NCBI RefSeq assembly: GCF_009939225.1
Contig: NZ_JAACJR010000008.1
Coordinates: 1,691,993-1,755,992, forward strand
Direction of reading: 5' to 3'
DNA from: Sediminibacterium soli
Lineage (GTDB): Bacteria > Bacteroidota > Bacteroidia > Chitinophagales > Chitinophagaceae
DNA length: 64,000 bases
Under the pieces are notes generated by a model. The model worked only from the letters and a program-made list of their open reading frames with translations. It had not been told where the DNA came from and ran no database searches. The translations under genes and the position numbers were made by a program. Position 1 is the first letter of the stretch; each line of letters opens with the position of its first letter. This document shows positions 25,286-32,461 of this stretch, piece after piece.

Positions 25286-25747
25286 CTATTTCCCAACCCG
25301 CAGGTACTTCTCAATATTCAGTCTTTCCACGCCTGCCGCCTCCACTTTCTCCACTCCGCGCTGTATCAGCGTGTCTCCTCTGATGGTAACGGTGAAGCTG
25401 AAATCATGTCCTTCCCAGTCGCGGGCATTGCAGTATTCGAGGTGTTCGGTGTAGGTGCTGTCTTTCAGCGTATATGCTCCGCCGCCGGCACTGAAGGCAG
25501 CGGTTGCGGAGTCTTTTCCTTTGGCAAGATCATGCTGCATAAAGGCAAAATGCGTGGCGTTGATGATCTTGATAAAAGAACGGTCTTGGGTATAGTCAGT
25601 AACGGTGGTATCGCCTTTTTCCACCAGGGTGCCGCTGAGTAATTTCCAGGTTCCCTGCAGGGGCAGCTGTGTTGTATCCACCACCCTGGTGTTGCAGGCA
25701 AAAAATAAGAGCAGCATCAGAAAGAAAATAACGGGTTTTTTATACAT
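25286..25747 (-). CDS. Lipocalin-like lipoprotein
   Basis: The 153-residue protein has a lipoprotein signal (LLLFFACN, Cys near residue 18) and a small beta-rich domain. LQGTWKLLSGTLVEKGDTT...SFIKIINATHFAFMQHD and YTLKDSTYTEHLEYC resemble the lipocalin-like/DUF4488 proteins frequent in Bacteroidota, which have a G-x-W start and are thought to bind a small ligand. Role unknown. It lies 23 bp downstream of tag on the same strand. Confidence 0.7.
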   Translation of the reverse strand: MYKKPVIFFLMLLLFFACNTRVVDTTQLPLQGTWKLLSGTLVEKGDTTVTDYTQDRSFIKIINATHFAFMQHDLAKGKDSATAAFSAGGGAYTLKDSTYTEHLEYCNARDWEGHDFSFTVTIRGDTLIQRGVEKVEAAGVERLNIEKYLRVGK

Positions 25748-25770
25748 GGCTGGTAATTTTTAGACGTTGA

Positions 25771-26385
25771 TTACCCGGCTTTGATCCATTTGGGTTTTTG
25801 CCTGAGTACTTTTTTAAAAACGGGACAGTCTTCTGTATGCGCTCCCGGCAGGAAGCCGGTGCTCAACAGGAACTCATTCACGATCTCGCCGCCGGTAAAA
25901 CGGAATGTTTTTTTAAACAGCTTTACCCATGCTTCTTTTGTGAGCGGATGATGTGCCGAAAGCCAGTTCTCGAATGAACCATGGGTTTGCTGCAGCTGCA
26001 GGATGGTTTTTGCATTCTCGATAGCCGCATTTATTTTAAGTCTGTTGCGTATGATGCCCGCATCGTTCATCAGCCGTTCGCGGTCTTTGTCTGTATACGC
26101 CGCAACCTTTTTTACCTCGAAATGATGGTAGGCGCTGCGGAAGCCAGCCTCTTTTTTCAATATCGTTTCCCAGCTAAGACCCGCCTGGTTGATCTCGAGT
26201 ACCAGGCGACAGAACAGCTCGTTGTCATCGTGTATCGGAAACCCGTAGCGGGTATCGTGGTAGGTTTTGTGCAGCGCTTTGCGCTCTTCATTCATCGAAT
26301 CGATGGCCCGGCAGTAAGACATGTTATTGTATGGATTGGCAGACTCAGGTTTGTTCTGCGGTGAATTTTCCCGGTTTATTTCCAT
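25771..26385 (-). CDS. tag: DNA-3-methyladenine glycosylase I
   Basis: A Tag-type base-excision glycosylase. The zinc-binding Cys-His-His-Cys set is visible: YCRAI, LHKTYHD, and GAHTEDC near the C terminus. LVLEINQAGLSWETILKKE is the substrate-pocket helix of the family. It removes 3-methyladenine from alkylated DNA. The first ATG gives 204 residues with an unusual charged lead (MEINRENSPQNK); the in-frame ATG at 26322 (MSYCRAID) gives the usual length of about 183 and may be the true start. The spacer 26386-26516 upstream shows nothing clear. Confidence 0.92.
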   Translation of the reverse strand: MEINRENSPQNKPESANPYNNMSYCRAIDSMNEERKALHKTYHDTRYGFPIHDDNELFCRLVLEINQAGLSWETILKKEAGFRSAYHHFEVKKVAAYTDKDRERLMNDAGIIRNRLKINAAIENAKTILQLQQTHGSFENWLSAHHPLTKEAWVKLFKKTFRFTGGEIVNEFLLSTGFLPGAHTEDCPVFKKVLRQKPKWIKAG

Positions 26386-26516
26386 GCCAGGACCTGGCGT
26401 CTGGCGTTTACAGAACAGTAAAAACCCGTGCTTCGCCGGCCATGCATTCGTAACCCGCTTACAAGGTATTTATTTATTTTAATGCGGGGCATTTCATAAT
26501 GCCAGCAACCAGGGTA

Positions 26517-27338
26517 TCAAATCTCCGGGCGTTGCACGGTAACGCGCAGGTAGGTTGCCGTAATGGCTGTTTTATCGGGCGAGCCGCTTTTGTTTTCGGC
26601 CTGGAACAATGTTTCCAGTTCCTGTTGCAGGGCGCTGGCTTTCCCGTTTTTTTCTGCGGCTTCAAAGGCATTCATGGTTGGACCGTAAAATTTCCGGAAC
26701 GCTTCCACAAATGCCGTGGGAGAATAGGGGGCGTGGAAAGTCCAGGGAGCTCTCTCAAAAGAAATGGCTTCCGCGGGAACGCCTGCCTGTGTAAACCTTT
26801 CGATCACATGGGGCTCCATACCCCAGGTCATCGGGCTGATAAAGCCTTCGGGTGGCGGTGGCGTATAGGCGGAGCTGATCCTGAGTATCTGTGCCACCAG
26901 TGTTGGATCTCCGGGTATCCAGTTTCCCATGATAACCCTTCCACCGGGTTTGGTTACACGCACCATTTCCCTGGCCACATCAAATGGTTTGGGTGCAAAC
27001 ATGGCGCCGAATATGCTCATGGTGATATCGAAAGCCGCATCGGGCAGGTCTTTGAGATCAGATGCATCGCCCTGCATGAACACACAGTTGTTCAGTCCTT
27101 CCTGCAGTACCCTTTTGTTGCCCGCAGCCACCAGGTTATCGGCGATATCAACACCGGTTACGCTGGCCCCGCGTTTGGCGGAAGGAATCGCGGTGGTTCC
27201 ATCGCCACAGCCCAGGTCAAGCACTTTGTTTCCGGCGCCGATGCCAAGATCGGCTATCAATGCTTCGCCGCTTTCACGCATGGTTTCCGCAATGCGCGTA
27301 AAGTCTCCTTTTTCCCATAATGCCTTGTTTGGATTCAT
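26517..27338 (-). CDS. Class I SAM-dependent methyltransferase
   Basis: The 273-residue protein has the Rossmann motif I VLDLGCGDGTTAIPSAKRG (about residues 39-57), motif II VTGVDIADN, an acidic GDASDLKDLP segment and MVRVTKPGGRVIMGNWIPG, as in UbiE-like methyltransferases. The substrate is unknown. It is a single gene; the 219-bp gap to the YdeI gene on the other side (27339-27557) holds only a spurious-looking plus-strand ORF and no clear signal. Confidence 0.85.
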   Translation of the reverse strand: MNPNKALWEKGDFTRIAETMRESGEALIADLGIGAGNKVLDLGCGDGTTAIPSAKRGASVTGVDIADNLVAAGNKRVLQEGLNNCVFMQGDASDLKDLPDAAFDITMSIFGAMFAPKPFDVAREMVRVTKPGGRVIMGNWIPGDPTLVAQILRISSAYTPPPPEGFISPMTWGMEPHVIERFTQAGVPAEAISFERAPWTFHAPYSPTAFVEAFRKFYGPTMNAFEAAEKNGKASALQQELETLFQAENKSGSPDKTAITATYLRVTVQRPEI

Positions 27339-27557
27339 AAAGTGTGTTTAGTATTACGGATAATTAGGTACTGCTGGTAGGAAGTGGCCGTGTGCGGGAA
27401 TACCAAATTACGGAAGCAAAGCAGAAATTCAAACGCCTGAACATTTATTTTACGGCAATTTTACCGGTATACGCTGGGGTAAAAAGATGCGAGCCGGCTT
27501 CGCCCACAGAAAAATCTGTTGGTAACGAAGGTGTTGATCAACATTTGGCTGCCGGTA

Positions 27558-28136
27558 TCAGTCATGCAACCCTTTACCGGCCAGGATCTGCGGTGTGTAT
27601 TTCGCTACGCGCGATTCTCTTGTAACGGATTGTTTGGGTGCGGCAAAATACAGGAGGTAGGCCCGCTGCCTGCCGGGTGTTAACGCATGGAATGCTTTTT
27701 TCAGCGCTGCATTTTTCGTCAGCACCTGCTGGAATTCTGCAGGTGCTGGAAATTCTTTTGTTTTCTTCAGCGCCACTTTCAAACCCGCTTTCTCCACCTC
27801 GATCGCTTCGTATACATAGGCTTTCAGCACCCGCTCCAGTTTTGCGATCTCTTTGAGACCGGTAAAACGGATCTGTCTTGATGACTGCACATTCTCTGTC
27901 TGCTGCACCAGTATGCCGTTTGCATCCTGCAGCAGGGCGCCCTTGAAAAAAAGCAGCGCACAGTAGTCTTTAAAACCGTGTATCAGCACCAGGTTTTTCT
28001 GCTGCAGGGTATAACAGGGACAACCCCATTTCAATTCTTCTGTAAGGCCGCAGTCGAGCAGGATCTCTCTGAGCTTTTCGTATTCTTTCTGCCAGCTCTT
28101 TGCTTTTGCAAAAAAGAAATCAACTTTCGGGTTCAT
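27558..28136 (-). CDS. YdeI/DUF1801-type protein
   Basis: A 192-residue protein combining a DUF1801 domain (KLREILLDCGLTEELKWGCPCYTLQQKNLVLIHGFKDYCALLFFKGALL) with the C-terminal YdeI helix (ALKKAFHALTPGRQRAYLLYFAAPKQSVTRESRV). Such proteins have a SufE-unrelated, iron-chaperone-like fold in one branch, but no established reaction. It is the last gene in a four-gene ArsR-SRPBCC-DoxX-YdeI operon and is a frequent neighbour of SRPBCC genes in Bacteroidota. Confidence 0.85.
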   Translation of the reverse strand: MNPKVDFFFAKAKSWQKEYEKLREILLDCGLTEELKWGCPCYTLQQKNLVLIHGFKDYCALLFFKGALLQDANGILVQQTENVQSSRQIRFTGLKEIAKLERVLKAYVYEAIEVEKAGLKVALKKTKEFPAPAEFQQVLTKNAALKKAFHALTPGRQRAYLLYFAAPKQSVTRESRVAKYTPQILAGKGLHD

Positions 28137-28145
28137 ATAGTCCGT

Positions 28146-28529
28146 TTATGCGTTCGGGGAAACCGTTTTCCGTGAAGCGGGTCTGAAATACCGGGACACC
28201 ACCGTCAGCAGCAATAATAATACCGGTCCGAAAAGTTCGCTGACTTTGTCGCCAACAGCCAGATGGGAAACAATGGCGCCCGACATAGCAAAGAAAAAAC
28301 CGGCGTAAGCCCATTCTTTCCAAACGGGATATTTCGGCACCAGCACCGCAATCACGCCAAGTATTTTCCACACACCGATTACTGTCAGAAAATAGTCGGG
28401 GTAACCCAGCCGCGCCATCAGCTCGGTTTCTTCTTTTGTTTTCAGTAACTGTACGATGCCGGTTGAAAGCATGCCCAGCGAAAGCCAGAGCGTGGCGATC
28501 CAGTAAATGATCCTGTTTCTTTTTGTCAT
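28146..28529 (-). CDS. DoxX-like family membrane protein
   Basis: The 127-residue protein has four membrane segments (about residues 8-27, 45-64, 72-90 and 98-117). The pattern GIVQLLKTKEETELMARLGYPDYFLTVIGVWKILGVIAVLVP is typical of the DoxX-like group that accompanies ArsR and SRPBCC genes. Function unknown; other DoxX relatives act in oxidative-stress complexes. Nine bases separate it from the YdeI gene and five from the SRPBCC gene. Confidence 0.85.
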   Translation of the reverse strand: MTKRNRIIYWIATLWLSLGMLSTGIVQLLKTKEETELMARLGYPDYFLTVIGVWKILGVIAVLVPKYPVWKEWAYAGFFFAMSGAIVSHLAVGDKVSELFGPVLLLLLTVVSRYFRPASRKTVSPNA

Positions 28530-28534
28530 AGCGG

Positions 28535-28999
28535 TTATTTTGGTTTGCTGAAAATTTCCTGTATCCGGTTATGGGCCATCTGTATCCCCTGCGCAAAGGG
28601 CAGCTGCAGCAGGCGGTCTCTCTGTTCAACAGACCTGTATACCGGCTGCATGGTGAGCCGGCTGGTATCCCCGTCAAGACTTTCAAACTCGAGGTATTCG
28701 ATCCAGGGACTGAACGGCGTGTTCTCCATCTCAAATGTCCGGGTAATTTTCCGGTTGGTTTCAAATTCATGGATCACGCCGTTGAAGCCGTGTTTGTTTC
28801 CTTTGGGGTCCGTTGTTTCAAAACGCCAGCTTCCGTGCACCCTGTTGTCAAGTGTCAGCACCCGTGTTCCCATCCATTGCGCCACAATCTCCGGGTCGGT
28901 ATAGGCGGTAAAAAGAAGCGGCAACGGCAGCGCAAAATCCCTGGTGATCAGCAGCTCCTGTTTTCCGTCTTCGGCATGTATCCTGGTTTTCTGTTCCAT
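28535..28999 (-). CDS. SRPBCC (AHSA1-like) domain protein
   Basis: A 154-residue single-domain protein of the activator-of-Hsp90 ATPase homologue type: ITRDFALPLPLLFTAYTDPEIVAQWMG at the front, HGSWRFETTDPKGNKHGFNGVIHEFE in the middle and an extended helix with the final NRIQEIF. The fold binds hydrophobic ligands. It follows its ArsR regulator by five bases. The ligand is unknown. Confidence 0.88.
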   Translation of the reverse strand: MEQKTRIHAEDGKQELLITRDFALPLPLLFTAYTDPEIVAQWMGTRVLTLDNRVHGSWRFETTDPKGNKHGFNGVIHEFETNRKITRTFEMENTPFSPWIEYLEFESLDGDTSRLTMQPVYRSVEQRDRLLQLPFAQGIQMAHNRIQEIFSKPK

Positions 29000-29004
29000 A
29001 ACGG

Positions 29005-29328
29005 TTATTTTCTGGCTTTGTATTTTTTCATGATGGATTCCAGTTTGTTAAAGCGGTGCTCCCAGATCATCCGGAAGGGTTCAATGAACTCTGCCACTTC
29101 CTTCATTTTTTTGGCGTTGATATGGTAATACATTTCTCTTCCCTGCTGCTGCTGCCCCAGTAATTCGCATTCCGTCAGTATCTGCAGGTGTCTGGAAACC
29201 GTGGGTCTTGCCGTATCAAAATTGGCGGCTATGGCTCCCGCTGTCATTGCCTGCGATGCCACCAGCAGCAGGATCGCCCTTCGTGTGGGATCCGCTATCG
29301 CCTGGAATGCATCTCTCCGTAAATTCAT
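29005..29328 (-). CDS. ArsR-family winged-helix repressor, SRPBCC-associated
   Basis: About 107 residues. [57 protein letters not shown] is the ArsR DNA-binding core, followed by the wing [12 protein letters not shown]. It lacks a CxC metal site, so it is not a classic metal sensor; it belongs to the branch that regulates SRPBCC genes. The longer ORF from 29349 would place codons over the operator-like repeats at 29331-29373, so ATG 29328 is preferred. It heads the operon and probably represses it. Confidence 0.88.
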   Translation of the reverse strand: MNLRRDAFQAIADPTRRAILLLVASQAMTAGAIAANFDTARPTVSRHLQILTECELLGQQQQGREMYYHINAKKMKEVAEFIEPFRMIWEHRFNKLESIMKKYKARK

Positions 29329-29330
29329 TA

Positions 29331-29373
29331 TGTAGCTATTTGACGACAAATATATGTGTAGCTAAATAGCTAC
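29331..29373 (-). promoter_or_regulatory. Putative ArsR operator: two TGTAGCTA repeats
   Basis: The palindrome GTAGCTAAATAGCTAC (29358-29373; arms GTAGCT/AGCTAC) and a second TGTAGCTATTTGAC copy (29331-29344) lie directly upstream of the ArsR start. Sites of this kind are usual for autoregulated ArsR proteins. The repeats are seen directly; binding is inferred. Confidence 0.65.
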
Positions 29374-29433
29374 GCAAATTTTTTTTTCCGATTGGGTACT
29401 GCTGCGGGTTAACCGAACACTGCTGCATAGTGC

Positions 29434-29441
29434 TACCTTTA
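29434..29441 (+). promoter_or_regulatory. Putative -7 box TACCTTTA of the first Crp/Fnr gene
   Basis: Seven of eight positions match TAnnTTTG. It lies 13 nt before ATG 29455. The 8-bp palindrome GGTTAACC (29407-29414), sharing the TTAACC half-site with 30038-30051, is centred about 30 nt upstream of the box. Confidence 0.4.
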
Positions 29442-29454
29442 GGCAAACCCTGTT

Positions 29455-30033
29455 ATGTACGAACAGCTTACCCGTTTTATCCGGTCGCGTATCTCTGTCA
29501 GCAGCGACGAGCTGGAGCGGGCCCTTGCGTACAGCCGGTTCCAGACATATAAAAAGGGGGACTGCCTGCTGCGCGTTGGCGAATATTGCCGGTTCGTGGC
29601 TTTTTTAACCAGGGGACTGATCGTGGCCACCATACCCGATGAGGACGGCCATGAGCGGGCCAGCGGATTTATTTACGAGAACTGTTTTTTTACCTATACC
29701 GAAGGCTTGTCGGTTAACCAGCCATCGCATAAGAACCTGGTTGCGCTGGAAGACTGTGAAACACTGATGCTCGATAAAGAAAAACTGCGCATTCTTTTCA
29801 GGGAGCAGCCAAAATTTGAATCGCTGCTTACACAATTGCTGGCCGATGAGGTACGGTCGCTGTTGCTGCACCAGCAGGCCACCAAATCGCGCTCGCTGGA
29901 AGAACGGTACCTCGATCTGGAGAACCGTTTTCCCAACGCTTTTCAACGGATACCGCAGAAATACCTGGCAGATTACCTGGGCATAGAAGCCCCGAGTCTG
30001 AGTCGCCTGCGGAAAAGACTGGCAGGTAAATAA
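29455..30033 (+). CDS. Crp/Fnr family transcriptional regulator (first of two)
   Basis: A 192-residue cyclic-nucleotide-binding-fold regulator. The N-terminal barrel includes YKKGDCLLRVGEYCRFVAFLTRGLI, and the C-terminal helix-turn-helix is IPQKYLADYLGIEAPSLSRLRKRL. The cAMP-contacting residues of enteric CRP are not conserved, so the signal is probably not cAMP. Proteins of this type in Bacteroidota are often local regulators. The palindrome TTAACCGGGGTTAA immediately downstream of its stop, within the promoter of the desaturase gene, is a candidate target. The gene is alone on its strand until the desaturase 65 bp later. Confidence 0.88.
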   Translation: MYEQLTRFIRSRISVSSDELERALAYSRFQTYKKGDCLLRVGEYCRFVAFLTRGLIVATIPDEDGHERASGFIYENCFFTYTEGLSVNQPSHKNLVALEDCETLMLDKEKLRILFREQPKFESLLTQLLADEVRSLLLHQQATKSRSLEERYLDLENRFPNAFQRIPQKYLADYLGIEAPSLSRLRKRLAGK

Positions 30034-30037
30034 GAAA

Positions 30038-30081
30038 TTAACCGGGGTTAAGCAGACACGCTGCGCCGCAAAATAGTTTTG
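30038..30081 (+). promoter_or_regulatory. Palindrome plus -7 box in front of the desaturase gene
   Basis: TTAACCGGGGTTAA (30038-30051) is a perfect 14-bp palindrome. Its centre lies 36.5 nt upstream of the last G of TAGTTTTG (30074-30081), a full match to TAnnTTTG. If transcription starts about five bases after the box, the palindrome is centred near -41.5, the position used by class II Crp/Fnr activators. A further near-inverted repeat, CCGCAAAA/TTTTGTGCGG, surrounds the box. Confidence 0.55.
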
Positions 30082-30098
30082 TGCGGTAAAACCCGCTT

Positions 30099-30869
30099 AT
30101 GGATCTGAAAACATTCGTATACCTGCTGCTCGACAATGCCGGCAGGTATTTTTTTGTGGCCGCGCCCGTTTTCTTTCTTTTTTATGTACTGCTGAGAAAA
30201 CGCATTGCCGGAAAAAAGATACAGCTCCGTTTTCCCGGGCTCTCGGATTATGCCCGGGAGATCCTGTATTCCACTTTGTCCATCATCATTTTTTCCATTC
30301 CGCCGCTGCTGATGTTGTACAGCCCGGTTATACGTCCTTATACCCGGTTTTATACCGATATCAATGAATATGGATGGACATACCTGGTAGCGGCGTTTCC
30401 CCTGCTGTTCCTGCTGCACGACACTTATTTTTACTGGACGCACAGGCTGATACACCACCCGCTGCTGTTTCGCCGGGTACACCTGGTGCACCACCGGTCA
30501 ACCAATCCTTCGCCATGGGCCGCTTATGCTTTTTCGCCGTCGGAAGCACTGCTGAATTCACTGATCTTTGTTGTTTTTCTCCTGGCCATTCCTGTTCACA
30601 GCATTCACCTGATGGTGTTCTTTGTGGTGAGCCTGGTTTATAATGTGTACGGTCATCTTGGCTTTGAATTATACCCAAAGGGATTTAACCGGCACTGGCT
30701 GGGCAGGTGGATCAATACTTCGGTAAGCCATAACCAGCACCACCGGCATTTCAGGGGTAATTACGGTTTGTATTTTACTTTCTGGGACAGGCTGATGGGT
30801 ACGCTGCGGACCGATTACGATGCCGCTTTCGATAACCTGAAGAGCAGGAGCAGGGAGCCGGCGGGCTGA
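30099..30869 (+). CDS. Sterol desaturase/fatty acid hydroxylase family membrane protein (paralogue pair, copy A)
   Basis: A 256-residue membrane enzyme with about four hydrophobic segments and the histidine boxes HDTYFYWTHRLIHH, HLVHHRSTNPSPW and SHNQHHRHFRGNYG, which should bind a di-iron centre. The overall sequence is closely related to the gene at 39474 (shared stretches such as LVHH(R/K)STNPSPWAAYAF and NRxWxGxWINTS). The substrate is not known; related enzymes modify lipid acyl chains or carotenoid-like lipids. Its promoter carries the palindrome described separately, next to the first Crp/Fnr gene. Confidence 0.9.
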   Translation: MDLKTFVYLLLDNAGRYFFVAAPVFFLFYVLLRKRIAGKKIQLRFPGLSDYAREILYSTLSIIIFSIPPLLMLYSPVIRPYTRFYTDINEYGWTYLVAAFPLLFLLHDTYFYWTHRLIHHPLLFRRVHLVHHRSTNPSPWAAYAFSPSEALLNSLIFVVFLLAIPVHSIHLMVFFVVSLVYNVYGHLGFELYPKGFNRHWLGRWINTSVSHNQHHRHFRGNYGLYFTFWDRLMGTLRTDYDAAFDNLKSRSREPAG

Positions 30870-30913
30870 GTGGATTTTTGGGCACGCGCATACCGTTTGT
30901 CGTACCGGCTTTA

Positions 30914-31156
30914 TCAACTGTTCTGTTCTTCCGGCTGCTCAGGCGTGGCATCTGTTTTTGTGGGAACGCTGCAGGATCCGTTGAAACAGTTTCCTGCCGC
31001 GCAGCCGAATGCGAACAGCCCCATGGCCGCAAAATACCCGCCGATCAGCAGACCGGCCCATTCGCGTATGGCGATAGACTGTCCGATCACCGCGATGCCG
31101 ATCAGCAGGTACAGCACCCGCTGAAAATTCCATCCGTAGCGTATCCTGTTTTTCAT
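30914..31156 (-). CDS. DUF2892-like small membrane protein with GCAxGxC motif
   Basis: The 80-residue protein has an amphipathic start, two membrane segments (about residues 14-31 and 34-50) and three cysteines, C52, C57 and C62 (GCAAGNCFNGSC), then a Glu/Pro-rich tail. The front resembles the inner-membrane part of YgaP-like proteins (DUF2892), which in other bacteria is fused to a rhodanese domain. Here the rhodanese is the separate gene one base upstream. The GCAxGxC motif recurs in the DUF6132 protein of the same operon. It is the last gene of the operon. Confidence 0.8.
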   Translation of the reverse strand: MKNRIRYGWNFQRVLYLLIGIAVIGQSIAIREWAGLLIGGYFAAMGLFAFGCAAGNCFNGSCSVPTKTDATPEQPEEQNS

Positions 31157-31157
31157 A

Positions 31158-31475
31158 TCAGGAAATTTTGTTTTGCAGTCCGATCCATCCGCCGCCGTTA
31201 TGCACTTCGCTAAACCCCTGCGAGCGCAGTATGGATTTTGCGGAGGCGCTGCGCATACCCGATGCGCAGCAGGTGATCACCGGTTTGTCTTTGCTGATCC
31301 TGGAAAGGGACGCGCCGAGTTCCTGCAGGGGAATGTTCACCGATCCGGCAATATGTCCTGTATGGTATTCCGGTTTTGTTCTCACGTCAATGATCTGTGC
31401 GCCATTTGCCACCAGTTCTTTAAAGGGCACTGCGGGACGGCCGATGCCGAATAGGTTTTTTAATTGTTGCAGCAT
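31158..31475 (-). CDS. Rhodanese-like sulfurtransferase (105 residues)
   Basis: A single rhodanese domain of 105 residues with IIDVRTKPEYHTGHIAGSVNIPLQEL and the six-residue active loop CASGMR, in which Cys70 is the predicted persulfide carrier; an extra Cys69 precedes it. The fold transfers sulfane sulfur between thiols. It lies between a second, shorter rhodanese gene (7-bp gap) and the DUF2892-like gene (one base gap), so the three belong to one transcript. Confidence 0.9.
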   Translation of the reverse strand: MLQQLKNLFGIGRPAVPFKELVANGAQIIDVRTKPEYHTGHIAGSVNIPLQELGASLSRISKDKPVITCCASGMRSASAKSILRSQGFSEVHNGGGWIGLQNKIS

Positions 31476-31482
31476 GTACTTT

Positions 31483-31722
31483 TTATTTTTTGTTTATTAA
31501 CAGGTCCACATCAAACCAGCTGCCGCCGTTCCGGAGTAAAGAAGCTGCCTGACCGCTGCGGATACCGCTGGCACAGCATAACAGGATGGGCTGTGGCAGC
31601 CCCTGTATTTCGCTGCTGCGTTGCGACAATTCGGCGAGTGGAATATTGATGCTTCCTGTTACGCAACCGGTCGCATATTCGGCGGGGGTGCGTACGTCGA
31701 TGACCGTAGGGTTATTGTTCAT
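31483..31722 (-). CDS. Rhodanese-like sulfurtransferase (79 residues)
   Basis: A minimal 79-residue rhodanese: VIDVRTPAEYATGCVTGSINIPLAEL and the loop CASGIRSG with Cys50 as the likely active residue, preceded by Cys49 as in its neighbour. The open frame extends to 31785, but ATG 31722 (MNNNPTVIDVRT) is the natural start and overlaps the end of the DUF6132 gene by 11 bp. Two tandem small rhodaneses with the same CCASG(M/I)RS loop suggest relay or duplication. Confidence 0.88.
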   Translation of the reverse strand: MNNNPTVIDVRTPAEYATGCVTGSINIPLAELSQRSSEIQGLPQPILLCCASGIRSGQAASLLRNGGSWFDVDLLINKK

Positions 31723-31912
31723 GGTTCTCCCTTTTTTGTTTTTTTGAAAAAATACCGGTTGCCAAAGCGCCCAATACACCACCATAAGCCATACTGCTCA
31801 GCGGGTTGGAAGTAATAAGACAGGTGCCGGTGGCACAACCGACAAAATAATAATACGCGTAGCCTGCGAGGATACCGATGGCTGCGCCCAGTAACCATTT
31901 GTACTTTATCAT
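31712..31912 (-). CDS. DUF6132 small membrane protein with GCAxGxC motif
   Basis: A 66-residue protein with two membrane segments (about residues 6-25 and 38-57). Between them is GCATGTC (Cys26 and Cys31), followed by ITSNPLSSMAYGGVLGALATG, the DUF6132 pattern. The spacing and context of the cysteines (G-C-A-x-G-x-C) match those in the DUF2892-like protein of the same operon although the rest is unrelated. It starts six bases after osmC-like stop and overlaps the next rhodanese gene. Confidence 0.85.
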   Translation of the reverse strand: MIKYKWLLGAAIGILAGYAYYYFVGCATGTCLITSNPLSSMAYGGVLGALATGIFSKKQKRENHEQ

Positions 31913-31918
31913 TGTTGA

Positions 31919-32380
31919 TCAGTTGTGTGCCGCGGCTGTTTGTAATTGGTTGCTGAAAATTTCCCTGCCGTTATACACGATCTGCCAGGTAACGGGGATG
32001 ATCTTTTTGAGCATATGGCTCACGCCGCAGATCTTTTCCTGCGACAGCATCACCGCGTCGAATGCCGCCGACTGATGGGCTGCCGCGCCTTTCATTTCGT
32101 AAACGATATGGGCCGATATATATTCTATCGGGGGCTGTCTGCTGATTTCGCCGGAGACTTTCAGGTTCAGGTCATCCAGCTGTATGCCCTGTTTGCGAAG
32201 CAGCGCAATCACATCCATACCTGTGCAGCCCGATAATGCGGTAAGCACAAAAGGTTTGGGAATAGGACCCTGGTCCTCTCCGCCCACGCGTTCGGGTGCG
32301 TCCATGATGATGGTATGACCATTGACAAGTGCGTTGAACTGCATTTTACCCATCCACTGGGTTTCTATTTCATGTTTCAT
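31919..32380 (-). CDS. OsmC family protein (peroxide/thiol-related)
   Basis: About 153 residues. Two conserved cysteines of the OsmC/Ohr fold are present: Cys52 in ALSGCTGMDVIALLRKQG and Cys118 in QEKICGVSHML. The family reduces organic peroxides or handles reactive sulfur through this Cys pair. The open frame reaches 32419, but ATG 32380 (MKHEIETQW) fits the family start. It is the first gene of the five-gene operon and follows a promoter with a Crp-like palindrome. Confidence 0.9.
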   Translation of the reverse strand: MKHEIETQWMGKMQFNALVNGHTIIMDAPERVGGEDQGPIPKPFVLTALSGCTGMDVIALLRKQGIQLDDLNLKVSGEISRQPPIEYISAHIVYEMKGAAAHQSAAFDAVMLSQEKICGVSHMLKKIIPVTWQIVYNGREIFSNQLQTAAAHN

Positions 32381-32416
32381 GTATACCGGTTTACCGTGTA
32401 GCGATGTTTTACACTG

Positions 32417-32461
32417 CAAAATTCAGTTAATGAAACTTACCGTTTGGTGACTTTGGTCACA
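32417..32461 (-). promoter_or_regulatory. Promoter of the OsmC-rhodanese operon with Crp/Fnr-type palindrome
   Basis: On the minus strand a -7-like box GAATTTTG (32424-32417; seven of eight to TAnnTTTG) lies upstream of osmC. The palindrome GGTGA-N6-TCACA (32446-32461, core GTGACTTTGGTCAC) differs from the enteric CRP consensus TGTGA-N6-TCACA by one base. Its centre is 36.5 nt upstream of the last base of the box, the same distance as at 30038-30081. It overlaps the stop codon of the Crp/Fnr gene. Confidence 0.6.

Noticed and set aside
27392..27625. 77-residue plus-strand frame upstream of the methyltransferase gene
   Set aside because: No domain, no promoter box, and its end overlaps the 3' end of the YdeI gene on the other strand.
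29005..29328. ArsR protein as a metal or arsenic sensor
   Set aside because: The CxC and other metal-binding residues of the metalloregulators are absent, and its operon holds SRPBCC, DoxX and YdeI genes rather than metal transporters.
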